Positions 27,819 through 38,003 of a stretch of DNA of 64,000 bases are shown here, piece by piece. Origin of the DNA: Pseudooceanicola batsensis HTCC2597. GTDB lineage: Bacteria; Pseudomonadota; Alphaproteobacteria; Rhodobacterales; Rhodobacteraceae. The notes under the pieces were generated by a model, which had not been told where the DNA came from, did not search any database, and was given only the letters and a program-made list of their open reading frames with translations. Location of the stretch: positions 219,015 through 283,014 of the forward strand of contig NZ_CH724131.1 of the NCBI RefSeq assembly GCF_000152725.1, in the 5' to 3' direction. The position numbers and the translations under genes were made by a program. Positions within the stretch are counted from its first letter, which is position 1; each line of letters starts with the position of its first letter.

Positions 27819-28646
27819 TCACTTGCGCCTCGCATGGGGGGACGCGCCGGTAAGCGCGACGCGCGCGGCGGTCCAGGCGGCCGACAGGGCGCGGCTCAGC
27901 GCCACGCCGTCCCGAGCCAGGAACCGCAGCAGGCCCAGGCCCCGGTCGGGAAAGACCGACAGGCCGGCGTAGAGCCCCGGGAGGGCATCGACCGCGGCCA
28001 GCATTGCCGGCCCCGCTTCGTCGGCGCCCGCGGCGACGACCATGCCCGAACAGCGCGCGCCGCCGGTACGGGCGAGCCAATCCGCACCCTCCAGTCCGAA
28101 ACGGTCCAGCATCAGCGGTCCCTGCGGTCCGGTCACCGCGACGACGTTGTCGAGCCTGCCGAACGGACGCCCGTCGCCCCCGGGATCGTGCGAGAGCTGC
28201 GCGTCGGCCATGATCAGCCGGGCCCCTTCCCCCAGACGCGCGCTCACCCGATTGTTCAGACGGGCGCCCGTCATCAGGATCGCCGGGTCCGGCAGGTATT
28301 CCAGCCAGCCGCCCGGCCCCACCTCCAGAAGGACGTCCTGCTGCGCGCCCGCGCGGTCCCGCGCGTCATGTACGATGGTCGAGGCCTGCGTGGTGACATG
28401 GGCGGCCGCCCCTTCGCCCAAGCGCACCGTCAGCCCCAGATCGTCGTCGCCGTAAAGCCCGCCGGAGGAGCTTTGCAGATAGAGCGTCGCCATGCCCTGC
28501 GGATCCGTCACGTGCCGGAACGGCCGGGTGATGTGGAACGGGTGCGGCGTGTGCTGACCCATCAGGTGCGTCTGCCCGCCGACGTCGCGGAACTCGAGCG
28601 ACGCCCGCACGGGGCGTGTCAGCGACAGGGTCCCGACTGCGGTCAC
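27819..28646 (-). CDS. ureD: urease accessory protein UreD
   Basis: A 275-residue UreD (UreH), the scaffold that binds apo-urease and passes nickel from UreG. Family features seen are the start [39 protein letters not shown] and [14 protein letters not shown]. The start is a GTG at 28646 whose first bases overlap the ureG stop (GTGA), so translation is coupled; the frame further upstream lies inside ureG and has no homology. Position at the 3' end of the urease cluster, after ureG, differs from the ureD-first order common in Rhodobacterales. Confidence 0.9.
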   Translation of the reverse strand: MTAVGTLSLTRPVRASLEFRDVGGQTHLMGQHTPHPFHITRPFRHVTDPQGMATLYLQSSSGGLYGDDDLGLTVRLGEGAAAHVTTQASTIVHDARDRAGAQQDVLLEVGPGGWLEYLPDPAILMTGARLNNRVSARLGEGARLIMADAQLSHDPGGDGRPFGRLDNVVAVTGPQGPLMLDRFGLEGADWLARTGGARCSGMVVAAGADEAGPAMLAAVDALPGLYAGLSVFPDRGLGLLRFLARDGVALSRALSAAWTAARVALTGASPHARRK

Positions 28647-29302
28647 GCCGGAACCTCGCGGAACAGCAGGTCGCGGGCGATGGTGTCGGCGATGCGGTCG
28701 ATACCTTCGACCGAAGCGCCCTTGCACCGACAGCCCTCCACCGGTCTGTCTCCACGAATGCGCATCGCCTCGGCGAGGATCGCCTCGGCATCGACGAAGA
28801 CGTGCGGCGCCAGGTCCAGTTTGTTGATGACCAGCAGATCGCATTGCAGGATGCCCGGGCCGCGCTTCCGCGGAATGTCGTCGCCCTGCGCCACATCGAT
28901 CACGAACATCCACCAGTCCACCAGGTCGAGCGAGAAGGTCGAGGCAAGGTTGTCGCCGCCGCTTTCGATCAGGATCAGGTCGAGACCGGGAAAGGCGGCC
29001 TCAAGGTCGTCGGCCGCCGCGATGTTCAGCGTGGGATCCTCTCGGATCACCGTATGCGGGCAGGCACCGGCCTCGACCGCCAGGACCCGCTCGGGGTCGA
29101 TCAGCCCGCCGGCCTGAAGCCTGCGCGCATCCTCCTTGGTGACGAGGTCGTTGGTGACGACGGCGGTCTCGATGCCGCGCGCCTCGAACACGGGTATGAG
29201 AGCCTCGATCAGCGCAGTTTTCCCCGAGCCGACGGGACCGCCGATGCCGATCCGGGCCGGACCGTTGCGAGAGACGTCTTGGGATGGAAAGCGGGCGTTC
29301 AT
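28643..29302 (-). CDS. ureG: urease accessory GTPase UreG
   Basis: A 219-residue SIMIBI GTPase that delivers nickel to urease with UreD and UreF. The P-loop is [17 protein letters not shown] (about 18-34). The nickel-binding CPH motif is in [15 protein letters not shown], and [12 protein letters not shown] plus the GTP-specificity motif NKLD ([10 protein letters not shown]) are present. Its start overlaps the ureC stop by 4 bp (ATGA) and its stop overlaps ureD. All signature residues are intact, so it should be functional. Confidence 0.95.
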   Translation of the reverse strand: MNARFPSQDVSRNGPARIGIGGPVGSGKTALIEALIPVFEARGIETAVVTNDLVTKEDARRLQAGGLIDPERVLAVEAGACPHTVIREDPTLNIAAADDLEAAFPGLDLILIESGGDNLASTFSLDLVDWWMFVIDVAQGDDIPRKRGPGILQCDLLVINKLDLAPHVFVDAEAILAEAMRIRGDRPVEGCRCKGASVEGIDRIADTIARDLLFREVPA

Positions 29303-31011
29303 CGCAGCATGTACCTTTGTGCCAGGGGGAGTTCGGTGGCGGGTTCGCAGGTCGCGAGTTCATCGTCGACGAAGACCTCGAACGTTGCCGGATCGACGCG
29401 GATGCCCGGGCAGGCATCATTGAGATGCATGTCGGATTTGCGCAGGTGGCGTGTGCCCACGGCAGGCAGAAGCGGCTTGGTCAGGCCGAGCGTCGCATCC
29501 AGCCCGTCGTCGATGGCGCGGGGATTGACGAAACAGGCGCCGAGAGCCGGGGCCGCCTTTCCGAAGGCGCCCCACTGGGGCCGCATGATCAGCGGTTCGC
29601 ATGTCATGAGCGAGGCCGCGCTGTCGCCCATAGCGCCCCAGGCGATGAAGCCGCCCTTGACCACCAGTTCCGGCTTGATCCCGAAATATCCCGGGCGCCA
29701 GAGGACGATGTCGGCCATCTTGCCGGGCTCGATCGAACCGACGTGCTCTTCGATCCCGAAACAGCGTGCGGCGTTGATCGTGTACTTGGCGATGTAGCGC
29801 TTGATCCGCAGGTTGTCGCCCTTGGGCGACGTCTCGTCCGGAAGGCGGCCCCGCTGCACCCGCATCTTCGACGCCAACTGCCAGGTTCGCGCGATGACCT
29901 CGTGGATGCGGCCCATTCCCTGGCTGTCCGAGCCGAGCATGGAAATCGCGCCGATATCGTGCAGGACATCCTCGGCCGCGATGGTCTGGGCGCGGATCCG
30001 GCTTTCCGCAAAGGCCACGTCCTCGGGGATCGACGGGTTGAGATGGTGGCACACCATGGTCATGTCGAGGTGTTCCTCGAACGTATTCACGGTGTAAGGG
30101 TTGGTCGGGTTGGTCGAGGACGGCAGGCAGTTCGCCACCCCCGCCACCCGAATGATGTCGGGCGCATGCCCCCCGCCCGCACCCTCGGTATGGTACATGT
30201 GGATGGCGCGCCCCCCGATGGCAGCCAGCGTATCCTCGACGAAACCGCTTTCGTTCAGGGTGTCGGTATGCAGCTGCACCTGGAAATCCAGCTCGTCCGC
30301 GACCGACAGGCAGGCATCGATGGCGGCCGGCATGGCGCCCCAGTCCTCGTGGATCTTCAGTCCCAGACAGCCGGTGCGGATCTGTTCGTGCATGGCGTCG
30401 GGGCGGTGTGCGTTGCCGCGTCCGAGGAAGCCGAAGTTCATCGGCCAATGTTCAGCCGCCTGCAGCATCTTGCCCGTGTTGAACGGCCCGCCGCTGTCGA
30501 TGCCCACGGTGATCGGCCCCAGAGACCCGCCCAGCATCGTCGTGATGCCCGAGGAGATCGCGTGATCGACCAGCTGCGCGCTGTCGAAATGCACATGCAC
30601 ATCGATGGCCCCGGCAGTCGCGATCATGCCTTCGGCGTCGCGCACGGTCGTGCCGGCCCCGACGATCAGGCGGGGATCGACGCCGTCCATGACATCCGGG
30701 TTGCCGGCCTTGCCGATGGCGACGATCTTGCCGTCCTTGATGCCGATATCGCCCTTGATGATCCCCGCCATGGCGTCGATGACCACGACGTTGCAGATCA
30801 GCATGTCGAGCGCCCCCTGCGCCGAGCTCACGCCGACCGCCAGCCCCAGCCCGTCGCGCAGCGTCTTGCCGCCGCCGTGCAGGCATTCGTCGCCGTAGCT
30901 GGTGTAGTCGTGTTCGATCTCGGCCCAGAGTTCGGTATCGCCCAGACGGATCCGGTCGCCGGTCGTGGGGCCGAACATTGCGGCGTATTCGGCCCTTGTC
31001 ATCTTCACCAT
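29299..31011 (-). CDS. ureC: urease alpha subunit
   Basis: A 570-residue catalytic subunit hydrolysing urea to ammonia and carbamate. Nickel ligands by family position are His139 and His141 (DVHVHF), carbamylated Lys219 ([10 protein letters not shown]), His248 ([10 protein letters not shown]), His274 ([10 protein letters not shown]) and Asp362 (GSDSQGMGR); the flap Cys321 (MVCHHLNP) is kept. The segment after the first His pair ([13 protein letters not shown]) and the following [15 protein letters not shown] differ clearly from the usual HWICPQQ and GGTGPAAGTNAT forms, so it belongs to a divergent urease lineage while keeping a complete active site. It follows the fused ureAB gene after 3 bp; AAGGGGG precedes the ATG. 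Confidence 0.95.
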   Translation of the reverse strand: MVKMTRAEYAAMFGPTTGDRIRLGDTELWAEIEHDYTSYGDECLHGGGKTLRDGLGLAVGVSSAQGALDMLICNVVVIDAMAGIIKGDIGIKDGKIVAIGKAGNPDVMDGVDPRLIVGAGTTVRDAEGMIATAGAIDVHVHFDSAQLVDHAISSGITTMLGGSLGPITVGIDSGGPFNTGKMLQAAEHWPMNFGFLGRGNAHRPDAMHEQIRTGCLGLKIHEDWGAMPAAIDACLSVADELDFQVQLHTDTLNESGFVEDTLAAIGGRAIHMYHTEGAGGGHAPDIIRVAGVANCLPSSTNPTNPYTVNTFEEHLDMTMVCHHLNPSIPEDVAFAESRIRAQTIAAEDVLHDIGAISMLGSDSQGMGRIHEVIARTWQLASKMRVQRGRLPDETSPKGDNLRIKRYIAKYTINAARCFGIEEHVGSIEPGKMADIVLWRPGYFGIKPELVVKGGFIAWGAMGDSAASLMTCEPLIMRPQWGAFGKAAPALGACFVNPRAIDDGLDATLGLTKPLLPAVGTRHLRKSDMHLNDACPGIRVDPATFEVFVDDELATCEPATELPLAQRYMLR

Positions 31012-31014
31012 GGC

Positions 31015-31698
31015 TCAGGCCCCCTTGAAACCGGCGGCGCGGGCGCGGGTCAGCGCGGCCTCGCGATCTTCGCCGTTGGTCAGATTATTGAGACCCGACA
31101 GGCGCTTGTTGCCGCCGAACGTGCAGAGCGTGACCTCTTTTTCCTGCCCGGGCTCGAACCGGACGGCGGTACCTGCGGGAATGTCGAGCCGAAAACCGAA
31201 GGCCGTCGCACGGTCGAAGTCCAGCGCCTTGTTGGTCTCGAAGAAATGATAGTGGCTCCCGACCTGGACGGGCCGGTCGCCGGTATTGGTGACGATCAGG
31301 CTGACGCGGTCCCGGCCTGGGTTCAGCTCGATCTCGCCGTCCTCGGCGCGGATCTCGCCGGGCTTGCCGATGCGTTCAGCCGGGGCGTCCGAGCCGGGCC
31401 GGATCGGATCGTGGACGGTGACAAGCTTGGTGCCGTCCGGAAAGACGGCCTCGACCTGGATCATGGGCAGAAGGTCCGCGACACCCTCCATCACGTCGTC
31501 CGACGTCAGGATCGTCGAGCCGTATGAGATCAGCTCGGCCACGCTGCGCCCGTCGCGGGCGCCTTCGAGAATTTCATCGCAGATCAGCGCCACGGCCTCG
31601 GGGGCGTTCAGACTGCGGCCGCGAGCGCGACGTTTTCTGGCAAGCTCGGCGGCGGTGAATATCGTCAGCCGTTCCAGTTCAGTGGGGGTCAGCAGCAT
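31015..31698 (-). CDS. ureAB: fused urease gamma-beta subunit (UreA-UreB)
   Basis: A 227-residue single protein joining the two small urease subunits. Residues 1-100 are the gamma subunit ([53 protein letters not shown]). After a short linker (101-112) residues 113-227 form the beta subunit ([55 protein letters not shown]). Helicobacter UreA is fused in the same way; most Rhodobacterales have separate ureA and ureB. The gene is followed by ureC after 3 bp, and by the alpha subunit alone, as expected for a complete enzyme. Confidence 0.93.
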   Translation of the reverse strand: MLLTPTELERLTIFTAAELARKRRARGRSLNAPEAVALICDEILEGARDGRSVAELISYGSTILTSDDVMEGVADLLPMIQVEAVFPDGTKLVTVHDPIRPGSDAPAERIGKPGEIRAEDGEIELNPGRDRVSLIVTNTGDRPVQVGSHYHFFETNKALDFDRATAFGFRLDIPAGTAVRFEPGQEKEVTLCTFGGNKRLSGLNNLTNGEDREAALTRARAAGFKGA

Positions 31699-31721
31699 CC
31701 GGTGTCCTTGGGTCTTGGGTC

Positions 31722-32408
31722 TTATGTGGCGAAGAGGCTTGCCTGATCGGCAGGCCGGCGCAGGGCCGCGATTTCGGTGAGGGGAGAAAAGGCGCCGGGC
31801 TGCGCCGGCGGCATCCGGGCGAGGCCCGCTGCCATGTCGTCGGCCAGGGCGGCCAGGACGGACTGCGCATCCAGCGCCCCGAGGCGCCCCAGACGCACCG
31901 CCGCAGAGGTGAAGCCCATCACGACCGCATTCAGCGCCCCGGCCTCTGCCTCGTCACAGGCAAGTCCGAGGCCCGCGCCGACGATGCCCTGGACGACCGG
32001 TTCGTATCCCAGCGTCGTGGCCTGGCCGCTCGCCGCGAGGCTGTCGCGATACTCGGCGGCACCGGTCGTGCCGATCCGCGCGTGGACCGTCAGCAGGGCC
32101 CGTCCCACCCGGCGCGAGGCTTCGGCCAGACGGTCGACTGTGTTCTGAAGATGACAGCGGCGGTCGATTTCGAGCAGGGTATCGGGGTCGGCGGCGGCAG
32201 CGAATGCCTCCCGCAGGAAGAGACGGTCGAAGCCGAGCCAGCGCGGAACGATCTGATCCGCCAGCAAGGCCCTGACATCCGCCGCGCCGCCGACTCTCCC
32301 CTCTGCCGCCAGCGTCTCGAGCCCGGAAGAGAAGGCAAATGCGCCGGAGGGAAAGGAGCTGTCGGCGGTCTGCAGCAGGCGCAAGAGGGAAAACACCCGG
32401 TCCGTCAT
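31722..32408 (-). CDS. ureF: urease accessory protein UreF
   Basis: A 228-residue helical UreF, which with UreD gates UreG GTPase activity during nickel insertion. Recognised segments are [21 protein letters not shown] near the N-terminus and [16 protein letters not shown] in the middle. The start at 32408 overlaps the ureE stop by 4 bp; the extended frame lies within ureE and is spurious. It precedes the fused ureAB gene by 23 bp. Confidence 0.9.
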   Translation of the reverse strand: MTDRVFSLLRLLQTADSSFPSGAFAFSSGLETLAAEGRVGGAADVRALLADQIVPRWLGFDRLFLREAFAAAADPDTLLEIDRRCHLQNTVDRLAEASRRVGRALLTVHARIGTTGAAEYRDSLAASGQATTLGYEPVVQGIVGAGLGLACDEAEAGALNAVVMGFTSAAVRLGRLGALDAQSVLAALADDMAAGLARMPPAQPGAFSPLTEIAALRRPADQASLFAT

Positions 32409-32863
32409 GCCGACACCTCGGTTCCCGAGGGAAGAAGGATCACTTCGCCCGCATCGATCATCGGGGCGAGGCGTTCGTGGTAGAGGCGTTCTTCCGTGTC
32501 GACGGCGATCAACAGAACGTCGCCGTCGAAGCGGACCCGCCAGTGAAGGTTGCCGCAGAAATAACCCAGCCTGAGTGCAGTGGCCTGATCGCGGGTCGCC
32601 AGCCTGATCCATGTCTCGCTCTCGACCCGGACGACCAGCGCGGCCTCTTCCGAAATCGCGAGAACCGCCCCGTCGTAGAGGTGCTTGTCCCGTGGCAGGG
32701 CGAGCGCCACCTCTGCCCCGCCCTCGGACCGGGTGCGCAGCCGCCGCCGGGCCAGATCGGCGCGCGGCAGGCGCAGCACATCGACCGCATGTGCGTGCTC
32801 GAGACGGTGCAGGGCGTCGTGAAAATCGGCAACAGGGCCGAGAATATCGGAGTATATCTGCAT
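32405..32863 (-). CDS. ureE: urease accessory protein UreE
   Basis: A 152-residue UreE, the nickel-binding metallochaperone. The N-terminal peptide-binding domain is followed by the metal-binding domain with GYFCGNLHWRV, where the conserved His (GN-x-H) is kept. There is no His-rich C-terminal tail (it ends PSGTEVSA), so nickel storage capacity is low. The ATG overlaps the urtE stop by one base (TGATG), tying the transporter and enzyme parts of the array together in one transcript. The sequence is diverged from common UreE proteins, so confidence rests partly on position. Confidence 0.83.
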   Translation of the reverse strand: MQIYSDILGPVADFHDALHRLEHAHAVDVLRLPRADLARRRLRTRSEGGAEVALALPRDKHLYDGAVLAISEEAALVVRVESETWIRLATRDQATALRLGYFCGNLHWRVRFDGDVLLIAVDTEERLYHERLAPMIDAGEVILLPSGTEVSA

Positions 32864-33554
32864 CAGATGGCCATGTGCCTGGCGACCATGTCTTCGGTCA
32901 GTGCGTGGATGCGGCCGGCTTCGACCGCGGTGCCGTGCTCGACCATCACGAAGGACGAGGCCGCGCGCCGGGCGAAAGGAACGTTCTGTTCCACCAGGAG
33001 GATGGTCAGTCCGAGGTCGCGGTTGAGCCGGATGATGATGTCCTCGATCTGTTCGACGATGTTCGGCTGGATACCCTCCGTGGGCTCGTCCATCAGCAGG
33101 AGAGAGGGCGCGCAGGCCAATGCCCGAGCGATGGCGAGCTGCTGCTGCTGCCCGCCCGACAGGACGCCACCCGGACGGTCGAGATTGTCCATGAGATAGG
33201 GAAAGAGGTCCGGCACGATCTCGGGGATCCCGCGCGGCCCCGAGGAGGCGAAGCCGCCCATGAGGATGTTGTCACGGATGGTGAAGTCCGGAATGATCAT
33301 GCGGCCCTGCGGCACATAGGCGATGCCGGATCGGGCCCGATCGTGCGTGGGCATGGACGAGATCTCGTCACCGTCGAGCGAGATGGTGCCCTCGCTGCGG
33401 TCGGTCAGGCCGAGGATCGTGCGCAGGAGCGTCGTCTTGCCGACTCCGTTCCGGCCCAGCACGGCCAGGATCTCGCCCTTGGGGGCGGTGACGTTCATAT
33501 CGTGCAGCGCCTGGCTGCGACCATAGAAGCTGTCGACGTGGGTGAGGCTCAGCA

Positions 33555-33555
<1 letters not shown>
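32863..33555 (-). CDS. urtE: urea ABC transporter ATP-binding protein UrtE
   Basis: A 230-residue LivF-type ATPase. Walker A is GRNGVGKTT (about 34-42), the signature is LSGGQQQQLAIARAL, and Walker B is SLLLMDEPTEG; the phrase DEPTEGIQPNIVEQIEDII is characteristic of UrtE. It powers import by the urtABCDE system at the inner membrane. The start at 33555 overlaps the urtD stop by one base. Homologous Liv systems carry branched-chain amino acids, but the neighbouring urease and UrtA make urea (or short amides) the likely cargo. Confidence 0.93.
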
Positions 33556-34301
<746 letters not shown>

Positions 34302-34313
34302 TGCTGCGCCTCC

Positions 34314-35462
34314 TTATTCCGCCGGTGCGCTGGACTGCGCCCGGCGCGTCCTGCCGCTGTCACGGGATTTTCCGAATAGGCCGGCCAGGTCCTCGGCCAG
34401 CCCGGCGAGGCCGCGCGGCATGTAGAGGACGACCAGTACGAAGATGACGCCTATGATCAGTTTCCAGGCTTCCTGGAACATCTCGGTCTCGGACGCCGTG
34501 GCCTCGATCGTGTTGATCAGGATCGCGCCGATCGCGGCGCCGATAAGCGACGACCGCCCGCCGACCGCCGCCCAGACGACCATCGAGATCGAAAAGGAGA
34601 TGTCGAGGAAGGAGGGCGAGGCGAATTCGGCGGCGATGACGTAGAGCATGCCGGCGAAGCCCGCGATCCCGGCCGATACGGTGAAGAAGAACACCTGGTA
34701 GGCGGCCACGTCATAGCCCAGGTATCGCGACCGGTTCGGGTCGTCCCGCGTCGATTGCAGGATCAGCCCGGCGCGGGTCGAGACCAGCCAGCGGGTCGCC
34801 AGCAGCACCACGCAGATCGACACCGCCACGATGTAGTAGGTCGACACGAGATAGGGGTCGAACTCGACTCCTCCGATGGTCAGCCACCCCAGGTCCGTCA
34901 GCCCGTTGAAGCCGTTGGTGACGGGCTGCGCGTCGATGATCAGCAGCCGCACCAGCAGCACCAGCGCCAGGGTGATGATCGCCACGTAGACGCCCGAGAC
35001 CCGCAGCCGGAAGATGGCCGACGAGAGGATCAGCGCCACGATCACCGGCAGGATGATCGCCATGGCCATCCCGAAGCCCTGTGCCTGGAACGGCAGCCAG
35101 AGCCAGGATCCCGAGGTGATGCAGCACAACTCGGTCGGGGCGCCGGGTTCGGCGTTCCACAGCATGAAATCCGGCACCGGGTTTTCGCTGCCCTGCTGGA
35201 GCGACGTGTAGCTCTGCAGCTTGAGCGACATGGCGACCATGTAGGCGCCGAGCCCGAAGAAGAGGCCCTGCCCCAGGTTCAGGATGCCCGCGTACCCCCA
35301 GCTGAGCGCGATGGCTATGCCGAGCATCCCGTAGACGAGGTACTTGGCGATGCGGTTCAGCCAGAAGACATCCGTCATGACCAGCGGCAGACCGAGGACG
35401 ATGACAATGAAGAGGACGTAGATGCCCCAGTCGCCGTATTTGAATAGCTTGCTCTGCGACAT
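34314..35462 (-). CDS. urtC: urea ABC transporter permease UrtC
   Basis: A 382-residue LivM-type permease with about 9-10 hydrophobic segments. The N-terminal GMLGIAIALSWGYAGILNLG and the later EAWKLIIGVIFVLVVLYMPRG are typical of UrtC. A long loop (about 85-130) contains FMLWNAEPGAPTELCC, which is characteristic of urea-type LivM members and unlike amino-acid LivM. The start at 35462 is 6 bp after the urtB stop; upstream reading is in the wrong frame inside urtB. Confidence 0.92.
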   Translation of the reverse strand: MSQSKLFKYGDWGIYVLFIVIVLGLPLVMTDVFWLNRIAKYLVYGMLGIAIALSWGYAGILNLGQGLFFGLGAYMVAMSLKLQSYTSLQQGSENPVPDFMLWNAEPGAPTELCCITSGSWLWLPFQAQGFGMAMAIILPVIVALILSSAIFRLRVSGVYVAIITLALVLLVRLLIIDAQPVTNGFNGLTDLGWLTIGGVEFDPYLVSTYYIVAVSICVVLLATRWLVSTRAGLILQSTRDDPNRSRYLGYDVAAYQVFFFTVSAGIAGFAGMLYVIAAEFASPSFLDISFSISMVVWAAVGGRSSLIGAAIGAILINTIEATASETEMFQEAWKLIIGVIFVLVVLYMPRGLAGLAEDLAGLFGKSRDSGRTRRAQSSAPAE

Positions 35463-35467
35463 GTCCG

Positions 35468-36361
35468 TTACCTCGATTTGAAAGCGAAGAGGCCGCGCGG
35501 GCGCCACAGGATGATCGCGATGACCACGCCGAACACCACCGCCCGGGCGAGGATGTCGTTGGTCAGGATGGCGAAGATCCCGTTGATCTGGCCCAGCAGC
35601 GCCGAGGCGAGCACGGTGCCCAGCAGCGACCCGACACCTCCGACGACGACCACGAGAAACCCGTCGACCACGGTCGATGCGCCCATGTCCGGCATCACGG
35701 TCTTGAATCCGGCCAGCAGCACCCCCGCAATTCCCGCCAGCCCCGAGCCATAGGCGAAGGTGAAGGCCGAAACGCGCTTCACGTCGATGCCGCAAGCGGC
35801 GGCGATCTGCGGATTGCGCATGATGGCGCGGACCTGGGTGCCCATGGATGTCCGGTACATCAGGAACCAGGTGAGAAGCGTCAGCAGGACGGTCACGAGG
35901 ATAATGAAGGAGCGGTATGGCTGGATCGGGATCCCGCCGATCTCGAACGGCTGCGTCAGGAAGGACGGGACGTTCATGTTCTGCAGACCGGGGCCGAGCC
36001 CCTCGATATGGATGCCGAAGAAGCTGAGCCCGAATTCGAGCCGGATCAGCTGTTGCAGGACGATGGCCACGCCCCAGGTCGCCAGCAGCGTGTCGATGAT
36101 GCGCCCGTAGAGGCGGCGGATCACCAGTTTCTCCAGCGCGAGACCGACGGCCGCGGAGACGAGAAACGCCAGGGGAAGCGCGAGAAACAGGTTTATGTTC
36201 AGGTAGATGCCCGAAATGACGGCGGTATATGCGCCGATCATCACGAGTTCGCCGTGGGCCATGTTGATGACACCCATGGCGCCGTAGGTTATCGACAGGC
36301 CAAGCGCGATCAGTAGAAGGATCGACGACAGCGACAGTCCGATGAAGAGTATTTCCGACAT
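35468..36361 (-). CDS. urtB: urea ABC transporter permease UrtB
   Basis: A 297-residue LivH-type permease with about 8 hydrophobic segments. The N-terminal GLSITYGAMGVINMAHGELV and the central DTLLATWGVAIVLQQL are hallmark UrtB/LivH motifs. This is the short form; some UrtB proteins carry a long N-terminal periplasmic domain that is missing here. Start 36361 directly precedes the first membrane segment. It follows urtA by 61 bp. Confidence 0.92.
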   Translation of the reverse strand: MSEILFIGLSLSSILLLIALGLSITYGAMGVINMAHGELVMIGAYTAVISGIYLNINLFLALPLAFLVSAAVGLALEKLVIRRLYGRIIDTLLATWGVAIVLQQLIRLEFGLSFFGIHIEGLGPGLQNMNVPSFLTQPFEIGGIPIQPYRSFIILVTVLLTLLTWFLMYRTSMGTQVRAIMRNPQIAAACGIDVKRVSAFTFAYGSGLAGIAGVLLAGFKTVMPDMGASTVVDGFLVVVVGGVGSLLGTVLASALLGQINGIFAILTNDILARAVVFGVVIAIILWRPRGLFAFKSR

Positions 36362-36422
36362 GGATCGGTTGTCCCTCGATGAGGTGGGTTCGGGCGGGGG
36401 CGCGCGGCCCCCGCCGCGCGGA

Positions 36423-37670
36423 TCACAGTTTGGAGCTGTCGAGCCCACCCGCGGTGCAGAACAGGTTTTCAGGGGCTTCCCCGTAGGCCACGTAAGGCAT
36501 CGGCTGGACGGGCTCGTCATAGGCCTCGATTATGGTGCCCTGCCCGTCCGCGCCCCATTGCGCGATGCGCGGCGTGAGGTAGGTGTGCAGGTTCTCGGGA
36601 TCGACCGTCACCTTGCCGTTGGGGGCGTCGAAGGTCTGGCCCTTGATGGCTTCGCGGATGGCATCCGGTGTCGCCTCGCCCGCCTTCTCGACTGCCTGCT
36701 TCCACAGGAACACCTGGAAATACGAACTTTCCAGCGCATGGTGCGTCACCGCCTTCGGGTCGCCCACGAAGCTGCGGTAGCGTTCGATGAACGACTTGTT
36801 CTCGGGGGTGTCGATCGCCTGGAAATAGGGGAAGGAGGTGTAGGACCCGGCAGCAAATTCCGCGCCCATGGCCGCGATCTCGATTTCCGAGGTGACGGTC
36901 GCGCAGATCGGCAGGACGTCATGCGTGAGACCCTGGTTCTTGAACTCGCGGTAGAAGGCCACGACCGAGTCGCCGACGACGTTGGACAGCACGACATCGC
37001 AGCCCGAGTCCTTGATCTTCGAGACCATGGCCCCCCATTCGGAGTGGCCCAGTTCCAGGTACTCGTCGGCGACATATTCTCCGCCGTGCTGCTCGATCAG
37101 GATTTTCGAGACCTTCGCCATCTCGCGCGGGTAGATGTAGTTGGATCCCACGATGAAGAACTTCTTCTTGCCCAGGGTATTGATGATCCATGGGACGAAG
37201 TTCGAGAGCTGCTGGTTGGGGACCGCGCCGGTGTAGACGACGTTCTTGGAGCATTCGAAGCCCTCGTAGTACGTCGGGTAGAAATACATGTTGTTGCGTT
37301 TCTCGAAGACCGGGAGGACGGCCTTGCGGGACGCGGAGGTGTAGGAGCCGAAGACCGTCGGCACGCGGTCGCGAATGACCAGCTTGGACGCCTTCTCGTT
37401 GTACGTCTTCGGATCGGAGGCGCCATCCTCGACGATCGGCTTGATCATCATGCCGTTCACGCCGCCCGCGGCATTGATCTCCTCGATCGCCATGAGCGTG
37501 GCATCGGCCAGCGACTTCTCGATGATCGACAGGCCGCCGGTCTGCGAGAACAGGACGCCGACCTCGATCTCGCCGGCTGCCGCGGCACGGCCGGGAATGA
37601 GCGACGGGGCAGCCAGCGCCGCACCGAACGCGGCCGAGGTCTTCAGGAAAGAGCGACGGTTGGATTTCAT
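36423..37670 (-). CDS. urtA: urea ABC transporter substrate-binding protein UrtA
   Basis: A 415-residue periplasmic-binding protein of the Peripla_BP_5 type. The N-terminus is a twin-arginine signal (SNRRSFLKTSAAFGAALAAP) with cleavage near residue 32 (AAAAG). The mature protein begins EIEVGVLFSQTGGLSIIEKS and has YFYPTYYEGFECSKNVVYTG and FFIVGSNYIYPREM, segments shared with UrtA and with the cytoplasmic sensor AmiC encoded just upstream. Ligand is probably urea or a short aliphatic amide. Start 37670 is in frame with the signal, with GGGAGA upstream. A structured leader separates it from amiR. Confidence 0.93.
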   Translation of the reverse strand: MKSNRRSFLKTSAAFGAALAAPSLIPGRAAAAGEIEVGVLFSQTGGLSIIEKSLADATLMAIEEINAAGGVNGMMIKPIVEDGASDPKTYNEKASKLVIRDRVPTVFGSYTSASRKAVLPVFEKRNNMYFYPTYYEGFECSKNVVYTGAVPNQQLSNFVPWIINTLGKKKFFIVGSNYIYPREMAKVSKILIEQHGGEYVADEYLELGHSEWGAMVSKIKDSGCDVVLSNVVGDSVVAFYREFKNQGLTHDVLPICATVTSEIEIAAMGAEFAAGSYTSFPYFQAIDTPENKSFIERYRSFVGDPKAVTHHALESSYFQVFLWKQAVEKAGEATPDAIREAIKGQTFDAPNGKVTVDPENLHTYLTPRIAQWGADGQGTIIEAYDEPVQPMPYVAYGEAPENLFCTAGGLDSSKL

Positions 37671-37916
37671 GGAGAGTCTCCCTGTTGGCGGACGGATCGC
37701 GGCTGCCCTCGGCAGAACGCGGCGCGTCCGTGCGATTAACGTTGTGTGACCGAAGATTGAGATTGCATCGTCCGCAGGTGACTGCCGCGACGACATTCGA
37801 AGGAGGCGGTTCAGCGCCGTTCCCGGAAGGCCCACGAACCGGTGGACACTCGCCTTCCCCACGCCTGTCGGGTGAGGCACGCACGGCGCATCATCGAGCC
37901 GTCCGGAACAAAACAC
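37671..37916. other. urtA upstream region downstream of the U-tract
   Basis: 246 bp between the poly-U of the amiR-urtA leader and the urtA start. I see no gene. It may hold an independent urtA promoter or only 5' leader; no sigma-70, sigma-54 or EcfG match was convincing. Confidence 0.4.
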
Positions 37917-37996
37917 AAAAAAAGCCCACTTGTACCGGATCAGGTATCAAAGCGAGCTTCGTTGCTTCAACGAACGGGCATCATTGGCCGTCCGTT
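37917..37996 (-). promoter_or_regulatory. candidate ANTAR-type antitermination leader / intrinsic terminator between amiR and urtA
   Basis: On the minus-strand transcript, 8 nt after the amiR stop, AACGGACGG (37996-37988) can pair with CCGTTCGTT (37977-37969) over a 10-nt loop. The second arm overlaps a competing hairpin TTCGTTG-AAG-CAACGAA (37974-37958). Within it, AGC-AACGAA-GCT can form a hexaloop with A1 and G4, as in ANTAR targets, but with only a 3-bp stem. Next is TACC-TGATCC-GGTA (loop lacks A1/G4). A closing GCCC (37979-37976)/GGGC (37927-37924) then leads to seven U residues (37923-37917). Mutually exclusive hairpins before a U-tract, right after an ANTAR regulator gene, suggest terminator control; a plain terminator after amiR is the simpler reading. 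Confidence 0.45.
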
Positions 37997-38003
37997 GACT
38001 TCA

